DNA of 64,000 bases from Parerythrobacter_A sp963799315 (GTDB lineage: Bacteria; Pseudomonadota; Alphaproteobacteria; Sphingomonadales; Sphingomonadaceae). The number at the start of each line of letters is the position of its first letter. Within the stretch, counting starts at the first letter, position 1. Location: the NCBI GenBank assembly GCA_963799315.1, contig CAWCWP010000001.1:992001-1056000 (forward strand). The letters are read 5' to 3'. The translations under genes and the position numbers were made by a program. The notes beneath the pieces are model-generated. The model saw only the letters and a list, made by a program, of their open reading frames with translations, ran no database searches and was not told the origin of the DNA. Of this stretch, positions 10,257 through 24,056 are shown in pieces.

Positions 10257-11045
10257 ATGGCTTCGGGACATGGCTTCAGCAAGCTGGCGCTCGCCATTTC
10301 CGACACTGCAAAGGCACAGGAAACCGCGCGCGCCATCGAGGCGGCGCATGACTGGGTGCCGTTCGAGGAGGCGGACGCGGTGGTCGCGCTGGGCGGTGAC
10401 GGGTTCATGCTGGCGACGCTGCACTCCATGTTGAACGACGGGCCGGTGCTGCCCTGTTACGGCATAAATCGCGGCACGGTCGGCTTCCTGATGAACCGCT
10501 ATCGCCAGGGTGCGAAGCTGCTGGACAAGGTCAACCGGTCACGCGCGATAGAGATCGCGCCCTTGCGGATGGAGGCGGTGACGCAGGACGGCGCGCGCCA
10601 TGTCGAGAATGCCATCAACGAGGTCTCCCTGCTGCGCGAGACTCGCCAGACCGCCAAGATGGAAGTCTCCGTGGATGGCAAGGTCCGCATCGACGAGCTG
10701 GTGGGCGACGGCGTGCTGGTGGCGACGCCCGCCGGGTCCACCGCCTATAATTTCTCCGCCAACGGGCCGATCCTGCCGCTGGATTCGCAATTGCTGGCAC
10801 TCACTCCGATCAGCGCGTTCCGTCCGCGTCGCTGGCGCGGGGCGATCCTGCCCGACCGCACCTGCGTCAAGTTCAAGGTGTTCGAGCCGGACAAGCGGCC
10901 CGTCGCCGCCGTGGCCGACCAGAAGGAAATCCGCGACATCGCCGAGGTCAATATAGAGATCGCCCGCGACAGCGCGCTGACCCTGCTGTTCGACCCCGGC
11001 CATTCGCTCGACGAGCGCATCGTGGCGGAACAGTTCATCACCTGA
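10257..11045 (+). CDS. nadK: NAD kinase
   Basis: NAD kinase phosphorylates NAD to NADP. The 262-residue frame is intact. Family features are the GGDG motif in AVVALGGDGFMLATLH, INRGTVGFLMN, the NE motif in ENAINEVSLLRE, and GVLVATPAGSTAYNFSANGP. A GAGGGGA sequence about 6 bases before the ATG supports the start. The protein is short at the N-terminus compared with enterobacterial NadK, which is usual in alphaproteobacteria. It is divergent from the EAL gene across a 128-base spacer and is followed by tRNA-Asn. Confidence 0.95.
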   Translation: MASGHGFSKLALAISDTAKAQETARAIEAAHDWVPFEEADAVVALGGDGFMLATLHSMLNDGPVLPCYGINRGTVGFLMNRYRQGAKLLDKVNRSRAIEIAPLRMEAVTQDGARHVENAINEVSLLRETRQTAKMEVSVDGKVRIDELVGDGVLVATPAGSTAYNFSANGPILPLDSQLLALTPISAFRPRRWRGAILPDRTCVKFKVFEPDKRPVAAVADQKEIRDIAEVNIEIARDSALTLLFDPGHSLDERIVAEQFIT

Positions 11046-11159
11046 GCGCGCCGGAGACGTATGGAATGGGCGAAAATCCCCGCAAAACCGTCTTGCCAAG
11101 CCGATGCGCGCCCCATATACGCGCCCCTTCGCCCTCCTCCATACCGCTTGGAGGGCTGC

Positions 11160-11234
11160 TCCCCGATAGCTCAGCGGTAGAGTAGGTGACTGTTAATCAC
11201 TTGGTCGTTGGTTCGAATCCAACTCGGGGAGCCA
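11160..11234 (+). tRNA. tRNA-Asn (anticodon GTT)
   Basis: A 75-base cloverleaf with encoded CCA. Acceptor arms TCCCCGA and TCGGGGA pair perfectly, the D arm is GCTC/GAGT, the anticodon stem GGTGA/TCACT holds loop CTGTTAA with GTT as anticodon, and the T arm is GTTGG-TTCGAAT-CCAAC. It lies between nadK and the convergent secA stop. Confidence 0.97.
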
Positions 11235-11259
11235 CTAACCTCCTGAAATCGCAGACCTT

Positions 11260-14018
<2,759 letters not shown>

Positions 14019-14111
14019 GGGAAGGCTTTCGCGGGAGACATGGAACACTTTGACAGTGTTTTGTGCAGGGGGTTCGCGCACGCGGCGCAATGGCTGAGGG
14101 CGCGCAGTGCG

Positions 14112-14381
14112 CTATTCGCGGGCGCGATCCACACGAACAATAAATCCTGCGATTGCAACAGGTTGCACCGCGACACTTGGCAATGGCTGTGAAGTTGCCA
14201 CCAGCGCCGCATCGACCGGCAAACCGGCACCGATACCGCGCGAGGGTGTGACCTTCGCGTCGAGGCCGTCGGTGCTGGCAGTTGCCGATGCCGAGGCCCG
14301 TTCGGGCATGGCATGCACCGGCGCCGCGAACAGCGCAAATCCCGTAATCAGGGCAAGGCAGGCGAGCAGGCGACGAAGCAT
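14112..14381 (-). CDS. Small exported protein of unknown function
   Basis: An 89-residue frame with a clear signal peptide: charged start MLRRLL, hydrophobic core ACLALITGFALFAAP and a likely cleavage after VHA. The mature part is about 64 residues, Ala/Ser/Thr-rich, with no cysteines and no motif I recognise. It lies between the divergent argJ and secA, about 93 bases upstream of secA on the same strand. The signal peptide and upstream position make it a plausible gene, but I cannot assign a role. Confidence 0.45.
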   Translation of the reverse strand: MLRRLLACLALITGFALFAAPVHAMPERASASATASTDGLDAKVTPSRGIGAGLPVDAALVATSQPLPSVAVQPVAIAGFIVRVDRARE

Positions 14382-14471
14382 CGCGCGCTACATAGGTGCG
14401 CGGTCCCTACAAGTCCACTAACCGCCCCAAGACAGGAAACGCTGCGCTAGGCGCGGTTTAGCCAATCATCT

Positions 14472-15711
14472 ATGCCACCCTGCATGGACCTCGCCCGCTC
14501 GCCGCTCGCCCTGCCGTTTCCCGACATGCCCGCGATTGGCGGCGTGACCGTGCGCACGGCCTGCGCGCGGTATCGCGACTGGGATCGCGCCGACCTGACC
14601 TATATCGAACTGGCCCCCGGCACCGCCGTGGCGGGCGTGTTCACGCAGAGCGCCTGCCCCTCCACCGAAGTCGAGATGGGGCGCGAGCAGGTCAGGGCGG
14701 GCACCGCGCGGGCGCTGGTGGTGAATGCGGGCAATGCCAACGCCTTTACCGGTCATCGCGGGCGCGCGGCGGTGGAGCAGATCATGGCGCAGGTCGCGGC
14801 ACATGGCGGCTGCGACGAGGCGCAGGTGTTCGTATCCTCCACCGGCGTCATCGGCGTGCCGCTTGCCGCTGGACAAGGCGCGCGACGGGATTGCCGCCGT
14901 GCTCGACAGCGCGCCCGTAGGCTGGGAAGCGGCGGCGGACGCCATCGCCACCACCGATACCTTCGCCAAGGGCGCGACGGCCAGCGCGATGGTCGGCGGG
15001 CAGCGTGTCGAAATCGCGGCCATCATCAAGGGCAGCGGCATGATCGCGCCCGACATGGCGACGATGCTGGGCTATATCTTCACCGACGCCGCCGTGGCGC
15101 CTGCCTTCCTGCAAAGCCTGCTGGCTGAGGCGAATGGCGACACGTTCTCCTGCATCACCGTGGATGGCGACACCTCGACCAGCGACACGGTGCTGGCTTT
15201 TGCGACCGGCAAGGCGGGGAACGCGCCCCTCGCCTCCTTCGACGATCCGGGCGCGGACGCCTTTGCCGCCGCCTTCCGCGATGTCTGCCGCCAGCTTGCG
15301 CAGCTGGTGGTGCGCGATGGCGAAGGCGCGGCCAAGTTCATCGAGATCGCGGTGACGGGCGCGGTGTCGCGGGACAGCGCGCGCCGGATCGGGCTGTCCA
15401 TCGCCAATTCGCCGCTGGTGAAGACCGCCATCGCGGGCGAGGATGCGAATTGGGGCCGCGTGGTGATGGCGGTCGGCAAGGCAGGCGAACCGGCGGACCG
15501 CGACCGGCTTTCCATCGGTTTCGGCGGCGTGCGGGTGGCGCATGAGGGGCTGGCGGTGGAGGACTACGACGAAGCACCGGTGGCCGCGCATCTGAAGGGC
15601 GACCGCGTGGATATCGCCGTCGATCTGGGGCTTGGCGACGGGGCAGCGACGGTGTGGACCTGCGACCTGACGCACCAGTATATCGCCATCAATGCGGATT
15701 ACCGGTCTTAA
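14472..15711 (+). CDS. argJ: Bifunctional ornithine acetyltransferase / N-acetylglutamate synthase
   Basis: ArgJ transfers the acetyl group from N-acetylornithine to glutamate and so recycles acetyl in arginine synthesis. The protein has LALPFPDMPAIGGV, VVNAGNANAFTGHRG, VFVSSTGVIGVPL, and the self-cleavage site in PDMATMLGYIFTDA, where the Thr after Ala-x-x-pattern becomes the nucleophile of the beta chain. The C-terminus GDGAATVWTCDLTHQYIAIN is typical. One extra base near 14875 breaks the frame between GVPL and DKARDGIAAVL; joined length is about 412 residues. The next gene starts one base after its stop, so the two are probably co-transcribed. Confidence 0.94.
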
Positions 15712-15712
15712 G

Positions 15713-16528
15713 ATGGCGGTCGTGATCGACAGCGCGTTGCGCGATGCGGTGGCAGGGGTGTTGGCCGATGTGGCGCGCGATATCGTGCTGCCACATTTCC
15801 GCACGTTGACCGAAGCGCAAATCGTCGAGAAGGCGGCGGACGATGTCGTAACCGTTGCCGATACGCTGGCCGAGGACGCGATTACCGCGCGTCTCTCCGC
15901 CCTGTTGCCCGGCGTGCCGGTGGTGGGCGAGGAAGCGGCGCATGCGGACCCGGCGGTGCTAAATGCGCTGGGTGGGCAATGCTGGATCGTCGATCCGATA
16001 GACGGCACCAACAATTATGCGCGCGGCGAAGGGCCGTTCGGCATCATGGTCGCGCTGGCCGAGGGCGGGCTGGCGCAAGCAGGATGGATTTACGACCCGC
16101 TGCGCGAGCGGCTGTGCTTTGCGCAACGCGGCGGCGGCGCGTTCCTTGATGGCGAACGCACCACGGCGCGCGCCACGGCAGCAGAACTGCCGGTTGCCGC
16201 CATCTCGACGCTGTTCATGGACGACGCCGAGCGCGCTTTCGTGAAGCGGCAGATCGCGCCGCATTACACGCTGGTCGATATTCCGCGCTGCGCCGCCGAG
16301 CAATATCCACGGCTGGCGCTGGGCGAGAACGACGTGTCGATCTTCAACCGCACCCATGCCTGGGACCACGCGGCGGGCGCGCTGTGGCTGAACGAAGCGG
16401 GTGGCAAGGTCGCACGACCCGACGGGTCCGCCTATCGCGTGGACGAACCCGATCGGACCGGCCTTATCGGCGCAGCGTCACCGGCGTTGTGGAGCCAGCT
16501 CGCTGCACTGCTTGAGAAACGCTCTTAA
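15713..16528 (+). CDS. Inositol monophosphatase family phosphatase
   Basis: A 271-residue magnesium-dependent phosphatase of the inositol-monophosphatase superfamily. Metal-binding motifs are GEEAA (motif with the catalytic Glu), DPIDGTNNYARG and WDHAAGALWLNEAGG. Substrate cannot be fixed from sequence; the group includes inositol monophosphatase, CysQ and the HisN-type histidinol-phosphate phosphatase. Following argJ by a single base suggests an amino-acid role, so a HisN-like job is a reasonable guess. I chose ATG 15713 (MAVVIDSALRDAV); an earlier in-frame ATG at 15692 lies inside argJ. Its stop overlaps the convergent trxA stop. Confidence 0.88.
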   Translation: MAVVIDSALRDAVAGVLADVARDIVLPHFRTLTEAQIVEKAADDVVTVADTLAEDAITARLSALLPGVPVVGEEAAHADPAVLNALGGQCWIVDPIDGTNNYARGEGPFGIMVALAEGGLAQAGWIYDPLRERLCFAQRGGGAFLDGERTTARATAAELPVAAISTLFMDDAERAFVKRQIAPHYTLVDIPRCAAEQYPRLALGENDVSIFNRTHAWDHAAGALWLNEAGGKVARPDGSAYRVDEPDRTGLIGAASPALWSQLAALLEKRS

Positions 16529-16845
16529 AGTTCGCCTTCAAGCCATTGCTTAAGCTGGTTCTTCGGAGCCGCGCCGAGCTTCTGCGCAACCACTTCGCCG
16601 TTCTTGTACAGCACCATGAACGGGATGTTCCGCACGCCGATTTCGCTCGGAATGCCGGGATTATCTACGATGTCCATCTTGGCGATCTTCACCTTGCCGT
16701 CCAGCTCCTCGCTGATCTCTTCCAGCGCGGGCGCGATCATCTTGCATGGCCCGCACCACTCGGCCCAGAAATCCACCAGCACGGGGGTATCGGACTCGAT
16801 TACGTCGGCTTTGAAACTGTCGTCTGTCACGGTGAAGGTGGCCAT
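16525..16845 (-). CDS. trxA: Thioredoxin
   Basis: A 106-residue thioredoxin with the active site WAEWCGPCKMIAPAL, the cis-proline loop RNIPFMVLYKNGE and the C-terminal helix. It reduces protein disulfides and serves as electron donor to several enzymes. AAGGAGA lies about 6 bases before the ATG. The gene starts 11 bases after the addA stop, so it is the last gene of the divL-addA block; a strong own ribosome-binding site may raise its expression. Confidence 0.97.
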   Translation of the reverse strand: MATFTVTDDSFKADVIESDTPVLVDFWAEWCGPCKMIAPALEEISEELDGKVKIAKMDIVDNPGIPSEIGVRNIPFMVLYKNGEVVAQKLGAAPKNQLKQWLEGEL

Positions 16846-16856
16846 GTCGGTTCTCC

Positions 16857-19800
16857 TTATGGGGTGTCGTTTGCGGATATGGTGTCCGGCGCACGCAATG
16901 CCAGCGCCGCATCCGCACGCCGTTCGGGCGGCAGGGCAAACAGTTCGGGCGTTTGCGTATAAAGCACGGCGGCGCGCACCGTGCGGCCGCGGATAGATCG
17001 CCTCCAGCGCAGCGACATAGGCGGCCATCTGCGCGATGGTCCCGGCAGGAATGGCCTCGACGGATGCAGGCGGATGGCGCGCGGTCTTGAAATCGACGGC
17101 CAGCACGGTGTCGGGCGACACGACCAGCCGGTCGATCGTGCCGGTGACGACCCGCCCCGCCACCGTCGCCGCAATCGGTATTTCCGCCAGCCCGTCCGGT
17201 GCGAAAACGTCTGCAAATTCGGGCGTATCGAGCACGCGCAGGGTCGCCGCGACGATCTCCGCACGCGCGGCATCGGCCAGGTCCGGCTCGTGCCGGTCGA
17301 GCCACGCCACCGCCCTGCCCTCCCGCTCCTTCGAAGCAAGATGCGGCAGGCGTTCCAGCAGCGCATGGATCAGCACACCGCGCCGCGCCGCCACCCGGTC
17401 GCCCTGTGCTGCGCTGGGCGCATCGCCCGTCTCGTCGGAACCGGCCCGCGACGGTGCGAGCGGACGCGGCGGGCGCGGTTCGGGGCCGACGGGCGTGGTG
17501 GCCCATTCGGGCAAAGGCGTGTCCGGTTCGTCGGTTGCGCCTGCCTCCGCAACCGCTACCGGCGCAGGCGCTATCCCCCGTCGCAGCGAGCCGTCGGGTC
17601 CGTTTCTTCCGGCATCAGCGGCGCAAGGCGCGCATACCAGCTATCGGGCGCAGGTTCCTCATCGCGCTTGCCCAGCGCACCGCCGACATACAGCGCCTCC
17701 TCCGCGCGGGTCATCGCGACATAGAGCAGCCGCCAGTGTTCCTCGCGGTCGCGCGCCTTGGCCAGCTCTGCCGCATCGTCGAGCGCCGCAACCGTCTCGC
17801 CTTTCGAAACCGGCGGCAGCGGCACCGTGCGCTCGCCATCGGTCAGGGTCAGCGCGCCGGGTCGCGCGCGGTCGGGATTGGCGGTGGCATCGGCAAGGAT
17901 GACGATGGGTGCCTGCAAGCCCTTGGCGCCATGCACGGTCAGCACCCGCACCTCGTTCGCCTGCTCGCCCGCCTCGCGTTTCAGCTCGCCGTCGCCGCCA
18001 TCGAACCAGTGCAGGAAACCGGGCAGGCTGGCGGTGTGCGCCGCCTCGTATTGCGCGGCGACATTCAGCAATTCGTCGATGGCATCGTTCGCCTCGCTGC
18101 CCAGCCGCGCGGTCAGCGCCTTTCGCCCGGACCACGGCCCCACCAGCATCCAGTGCAGCAATGCCTGCACCGGCTCGTAATCCGCTCGCGCCAGCAGGTC
18201 CTTCAACTTGGCAACCGTTTCGCACGACCAGCGCATCGCCGCTGTCGCGCAAATGCCGCCACAGGGGCACGCCGTGCGGGCGATAGCCATGTTCCAGCAG
18301 CGCCTCCTGGCTCCAGCCGATCAGCGGCGAGACCAGCAGGTTGGCGAGCATCAGGTCGTCGCGCGGCTGCGCAGCGAAGCGCAGGGCGGCGAGCATATCC
18401 TTCACCACCAGCGGCGCGCCCAGCCGCAGGCGGTCCACCCCCGCCACCGGAATACCGGCAGCGAACAGGCGCGAGACGACCAGCCCCGCCAGTTCCTTGC
18501 GCGACCGGACCAGCACCATGATATCGCCCGGCCCCGCAATTCTGGGCCCCTCGGCTTTGGTGCGGCCCTTGTAGAGCGGATAGCCATCCCTCAGCCACGC
18601 CTTGATCTGCCCGGCGATCCTGTCGGCCATCCGCCGTTCCGGCGCGGGCAGCCAGCCATCCTCCGCACCCTCCTCGACATCTTCGTCGTCGGGCTGCGCC
18701 AGGATCGGTTCCCACAGCACCACTTCGCCGGGGCGTTCGGTGTCGCCGGCGTGCTTGGCGGGCGCATCGGGCAGGCCGAAGCATTCCGGACCGATGGCGG
18801 CGATCGCATCGTCGACGACATCGAGTATGGGTTGCGATGTTCGATAGGAGAACGCGAGGTCGAGATCGGCCAGGTCGCGCACCGGCGGCGCATTAGCCCG
18901 CGCGGGCGGATTGGCGGCGGCGCGGGCAATCTTGGCTGCGAAATAGTTCTTTGCGTCGGCGAAGTTTTCGGGGCTGGTGCCCTGAAACCCGAAGATCGCC
19001 TGTTTGTAATCGCCCACCACGAAGAGCGTGCGCAACCGCCCTTCCCGCTGCCCCGCCCCATCGTAATAATCGTCCACCAGCGCCTTGATGATGGACCATT
19101 GCTCGGCATTGGTGTCCTGCGCTTCGTCGAGCAGGATATGGTCGATATCGCGGTCCAGCTTGAACTGTATCCAGCGAGTGTCGGTGGCGCGCAGCAGGTT
19201 GGCGGCCAGCCTGATCTGGTCGTCGTAATCCATCAGCGCCTCGCGCCGCTTCACTTCGTCCCACCGCAGGGCAAAGCGCCGCCCGACGCGCAGCGCAGGC
19301 ACCAGCCATTCCACCAGCGCCAGCGCCCGCTGCGCCTCCAGCGCGATGCGCAGCGAATCCGCCACGCGCTCCGCATCCGCACCGTAACCCGGCACCTTCT
19401 TCTCGATATTCGTCACATATGCCGGAACCAGATCGAGGCTGCCGAAGCTGCCCTTGGTAAACAGCGACCCGGCGAACAGGTCGAGCGCGTCCGCCCGCTC
19501 CTGCGCCGACAGCGCCAGCCATTGCCGCAGCGGCGGGATCGCCTTCTCCGCCGTCTTGGTGCCCCATGTTTCCAGCCCGCGAATACAGGCCTGCACCGCC
19601 GCCATATCGAATGCATCGTCGTCGCACGCCGCAACTACCGTTTCCGCCGACAGGTCGGTCGGCAAGCTCCAGCACGCGCAGCAGCCGTTCGCGCAGATCG
19701 TCGGGCCAACCGCCCGCGCCCAGCCACAAGTCGCCCGCCTGCGCGCATCGCATCAGCCAGCCCTGCGCACCGTCCGGCCCGAACCGCATGCTCAGCGCCG

Positions 19801-20356
19801 CCAGCGCATCCAGCATGTCGGTATCGCCGCCTGCCTGCCATTCCTCCAGCAATTCGCTCAGCGTCGCCTGCGCCAGCGGGTCGCGGTCACGGTCCTCCAG
19901 CGCCTGCGTCCCCGGCGTCAGGCCCGCTTCTTCGGGAAACGCCGACAGCAGCCACTGCGAAAAGGCGTGGATCGTGTTGATCCGCAATCCGCCCGACGGG
20001 GTATCGAGCACGCGGGCAAACAGGCTGCGCGCACGGGTCCGCACGTCTTCGCGGTTGGATGCCCCGATGGCCAGCAAGTCCGCACCCAGCTGCGTTTCCG
20101 GCATCCGCACCCATTGCGCCAGCACGGCATTCACCCGGTTCGCCATTTCCGCCGCGCCTGCCTTGGTAAAGGTCAGGCACAGGATCTGTTCGGGCGCGAC
20201 ATCCTCGCGCAGCAACAGCCGCAGCACGCGGGCGGACAGCACCTGCGTCTTGCCGGTGCCCGCCGCAGCGGACAGCCACACGCTGTCGATCGGATCGACG
20301 GCCTTGTCCTGCCCCTTCGACAGCGCGAAGATGCGCCCGGAACCGCCGCCACTCAT
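16857..20356 (-). CDS. addA: AddA helicase-nuclease subunit (four frame changes)
   Basis: AddA is the UvrD-like helicase and nuclease subunit of the AddAB complex, which resects double-strand breaks for RecA. Visible are Walker A AAAGTGKTQVLSARVLRLLL, LTFTKAGAAEMANRV, NTIHAFSQWLL, DYDDQIRLAA, LLDEAQDTNAEQW, VVGDYKQAIFGFQG, VHGAKGLQAPIVILAD, LLYVAMTRAEEALY and the C-terminal RecB-like nuclease with VLAVDFKTAR. Extra bases near 19665, 18220 and 16990 and one missing G in a G run near 17578 break the frame; joined length is about 1165 residues. The ATG overlaps the addB stop as ATGA. The end, SANDTP, is 11 bases from trxA. Confidence 0.94.
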
Positions 20357-23347
20357 CGGTCACCGTCCTGCGTTTCGCGGCCCTGCCATTCTTCCAGACG
20401 CATCAACTGGTCGTAGGAGTTATAGACCAGCGCATCGGGATTGAGCCGCGCGGTGAACGGCGCATCACCCAATATCCAGGTCGTCGATGGCTTCCGTCAG
20501 CTTTTCCTTCGCTTCGGGAATGAAATCCTCAGGTGCCAGCGCCTTGGCCTTGCCGCCGGGCGTCACCACGGGGGAGCGCACGAAGCCGAAATCGTCCTTC
20601 CCGCCGCCCGGCGTCTTGGCGAGCGACCAGTATTCGAAATGCGCTGGCTCGCCCTTTACGCCGTCGAACCCGCCGCCCTGCGCAATCAGGCCCAGCGTGC
20701 CGAGTTGCAGCGAGAACCCGCCCGCCACCTGCGCATCTGTCGGCGGCGTGCCGGTCTTGTAATCGACGATGGCGAGCGTGCCGTCGGCCAGCACGTCGAT
20801 CCGGTCGGCGGTGCCCTTGATGGTGATGCCCTCGATCTCCAGCGTGCCCTCTTCCTCGAACAGGGTCGGCACGCGGGTCGGGTCGGCAGCGATCTGGCGC
20901 GCCACCCATTCCAGCCCCGCGATCAGGCGCGGCTGGCGCAGCACGCGCATGACGGGGTGGGCATCCATTTCCGCCAGCTTGCGCTCCGCGACTGCCGCAA
21001 TCGGTTCGCGCCCGCTGCCATTGTGCCACGTTTCCAGTATCTCGTGCGCAAGCGTGCCGATCCATGCGGCGGTCGGCTCCGCATCGAGCGAGTCCAGCTC
21101 GCGCAGACCCAGGATATGTGAGGCGTAGAACTGGTAAGGGTCGGACCGCAGCCGGTCGAGCGCGGTGGCGCTGAGATTGCGGCGGCGCTGCTCCCTGCTG
21201 GGCATCGGTTCGGGCCGAGGATAAAGCGGCGCGGATGGCGCAGCGTCGAGCCGGTCCATCAGCGCCGGCGTCGCGGTGTCGGTCTGCTTCCCGGCCTGCT
21301 CCCGCCCCATCAGCGCCCGCACCCGCAGCAGGAAGCGCGATGGCAGCGTCGGCCCGCTCGCATCGCGTTTCGCGCGGCTCAGCACCACTTCGGGCGCACC
21401 CATCGCGCCCGCCAGATCGTGCGCCGCCAGCCCGATACGGAAATCCGCCCCCGGCACGCCCAGCGCGCGCAGGATCGGCGGGGCCAGCAAGGGATCGACC
21501 GAGGGCGTCGGCGGCCAGCTCCCCTCGTTCAGCCCCGCGCAGATCACCAGGTCCGCCCGCGTCATGCGCGACTCCAGCAGGCCGTAAATCGCCACGCGCG
21601 GATGACCGCCATAGGGCGGACGCACCGCCACCGCCTCCATCAGATCGCGCAGGATATCGTGCAGGTCGGCAACGGCGACGATGGTGCCGGTCGCGGCTGC
21701 CTGTTCGCGCAAATCCTCGATAAAATTCGCCAGCGCCCGCCCATCTTCGCGGCTCCATATTGCGTCACCGCATAGCAGGGTCGCGGTATCGGTCAGATTG
21801 TCCAGTGCAGTTGAGAGCGGTTCCGAAGACTGCAAGGCAAACAGCGGTTCCAGCGTGTTTTTTACGCCTTCCCACCAATCCGCAACACCGGCCTCCGACG
21901 CAATTGCGTCGAGCGGATCAAGGCCCGGTTTTGGACGCGGCGCGCGCAGTTCCAGATCCATCGCCCGCGTCGCCGCCAGCCATGCGCCCCGGTCGCCTTC
22001 TGCTTGTACCAGCGGATGCTGCAACAGCGCCAGCAGCGATACCGGCGCGGCGCGTTCCTCGATCACCTGCGCCAGCAACAGGAACAGGCGGCCTGCGGGC
22101 GATTGCGACAGAGGCATGCCGGCAGAATCGTCCGCGTCGATATTCCAGCGCCGCAAATGATGCACCACGCGGCGGGCCAGCCCCCGGTCCGACGTAACCA
22201 GCGCCACGCGCTTCGCCGGTTTGGCCACCGCCTCGCGGACCAGCAGCGCAATCGCCTGCGCTTCGCGCTCAGGGTTCTCCGTTTCCAGCAGGCGCAGCGC
22301 CGACAGCCGCCGTTTCTCGCCGTCCAGCGTGGCCCAACCCCGGCTCGCCAGCGGCGGCTGGAACAGCGCGGAAATCGCGTGGCTACGGTCCGACCGCGCC
22401 GCACCGATACCCTTGCGATGCCATTGCTGCACCTCGTCGCGCGCAATGCCCATGCGGTTAAGCAGCAACTTCAGATGATATTGCGGATGCGTGACGGCGT
22501 CGTCTTTTGCAAAAGGCTGGTCCGGATCGCCACCTGCGCTGCCCAGCTCGTCCCACTCCGACGTATCCATCGTCAGATCGAGATCGGGCAGCACCACCGC
22601 CCCTTGCGGCAGCTGCGCCACGGTCTTCAGCAGCGCGGCAAGCGCCGGGGCCGCGCTGGTTACGCCCGCCGCGACGATGGGAAACGCAGGCGGGGTTTCG
22701 CGCCAGACGCGCGCGGCATGGCGGAACAGCGCATTGCGCCGCGTTGCCGCATCGACTTGTCCGCGCGCGCGCAATTCGGCCAGCCAGTGCTGCTGCACAT
22801 GGGCGAACCGGCGGACCGCGTCCTGCCAATGCCGCGCCTGGTCGGTGAAGATGTCGATAATCCTGTCGCCAAGCAGCTCGTCCGGCGCGATTTCCTCGGC
22901 CAGCAGGCGGTCCATCGTGGTCGCCATATCGGCGGCCTGCCGGAACAGGGCAGCCCCGGTCGCCGCCTCGCCATGCATGTCGGCGGACAGGATCTTCGCC
23001 AGCGTCAGCATCCGCCATGTCGGATCGACGGCGGCGGGGATGGCGTCCGCCCCCGCAGTATCGAACAGCGGCCCCAGCGCTTCGTCCAGATCGAGGTCGC
23101 CCACCACCGCCATGCGCGGCATCAGCAGCCCTGCTGCGGCACCATCGTCCGCGCCGTAAAGCCGCACGAATGCTTCGGTCATGGTGCGCCGCGCACGGGC
23201 GCTGGGCACCAGCAGTGTCAGCCGCGCCAGCCCGACATCGGGATCGGCATACCGGTCGGCCAGCCCGGCCACCAGCGCATCGGCAAAGCCGCGATGCGCC
23301 GCGATGGAATAGACGCTGGGTGCGGTTTTCGGGGCTGCGTCAGCCAT
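20353..23347 (-). CDS. addB: AddB nuclease-like subunit
   Basis: AddB partners AddA in double-strand break repair; alphaproteobacterial AddB carries a second RecB-family nuclease. The frame starts MADAAPKTAPSVYSIAAHRG and has LVPSARARRTMTEAF (degenerate Walker region), AIYGLLESRMTRADLVICAG, LNEGSWP, the TALDRLRSDPYQFYA segment, and nuclease motifs ILETWH and LAIVDYKTGTPP. One extra C near 20478 breaks the end; corrected, the tail reads ILGDAPFTARLNPDALVYNS and stops in an ATGA overlap with addA. Joined length about 997 residues. Its start overlaps the murU end by 8 bases. Confidence 0.93.
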
Positions 23348-24056
23348 GTTGCAGGGCGCGCTCAGTCGGTGCGATGGCCTGCGGATTGCCGACTTCGAAC
23401 CAGCGCCCGGTGAACGCCGCACCATACAGCCGCCCCTCGGCCAGCGCGCGATCCCACAGGATGTTGGTCGAAAACTTGCCGTCGGGCGCGTCGCGCAGCA
23501 ACCGGTGCGACACCAACTGGATGCCGGTAAAGATGAAGGGCGCGATGCGGCCCGCCGCGCGCCGCGCCAGCCGCCCGTCCGCGCCCATGTGAAAATCGCC
23601 ATCGCCCCGGAAATTGGCGGCGCGCGCATGCGGCACCAGCAACAACAGCGCATCCATTCGCGCCGCGTCCCACTGCGCCGAAAGGTCGTGCAGCGCGTCG
23701 ATGGACCCGTTCAGCCAGATATTGTCCGAGTTCAGGCAGAAGAACGGGTCCGGCAACTGCCCTTGCGCCTTCACCATGCCCCCGCCCGTTTCCAGCAGTG
23801 CGGCGCGTTCGTCCGAAATCGTCACCTTCGGTTTCGCCCGCTCCGCCAGATGCGCTTCCAGCGCGTCTCCGAGATAATGGACATTGACCACGGCGCGCGA
23901 CAGCCCCGCCTCGGCCAATCGGTCCAGCGTGTGATCGATCAGCGCCTTGCCCGCCACACGGACCAGCGGCTTGGGCTGGTGCGCGGTCAGCGGGCGCATC
24001 CGCTTGCCCATGCCCGCCGCCATCACCATCGCGGTGTCGCTGGCCAGCTTGCTCAT
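23340..24056 (-). CDS. murU: N-acetylmuramate-1-phosphate uridylyltransferase (MurU-type)
   Basis: A 238-residue nucleotidyltransferase with the sugar-nucleotide signature MVMAAGMGKRMRPLT, KPLVRVAGKALIDH, the metal site in CLNSDNIW, and RWFEVGNP. It is adjacent to, and overlaps by ATGA, an AmgK-type sugar kinase. In Pseudomonas and Caulobacter this pair turns recycled MurNAc into UDP-MurNAc, bypassing de novo synthesis and the fosfomycin target MurA. The start MSKLASDTAMVMAAG is chosen by that overlap. Confidence 0.9.
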   Translation of the reverse strand: MSKLASDTAMVMAAGMGKRMRPLTAHQPKPLVRVAGKALIDHTLDRLAEAGLSRAVVNVHYLGDALEAHLAERAKPKVTISDERAALLETGGGMVKAQGQLPDPFFCLNSDNIWLNGSIDALHDLSAQWDAARMDALLLLVPHARAANFRGDGDFHMGADGRLARRAAGRIAPFIFTGIQLVSHRLLRDAPDGKFSTNILWDRALAEGRLYGAAFTGRWFEVGNPQAIAPTERALQHG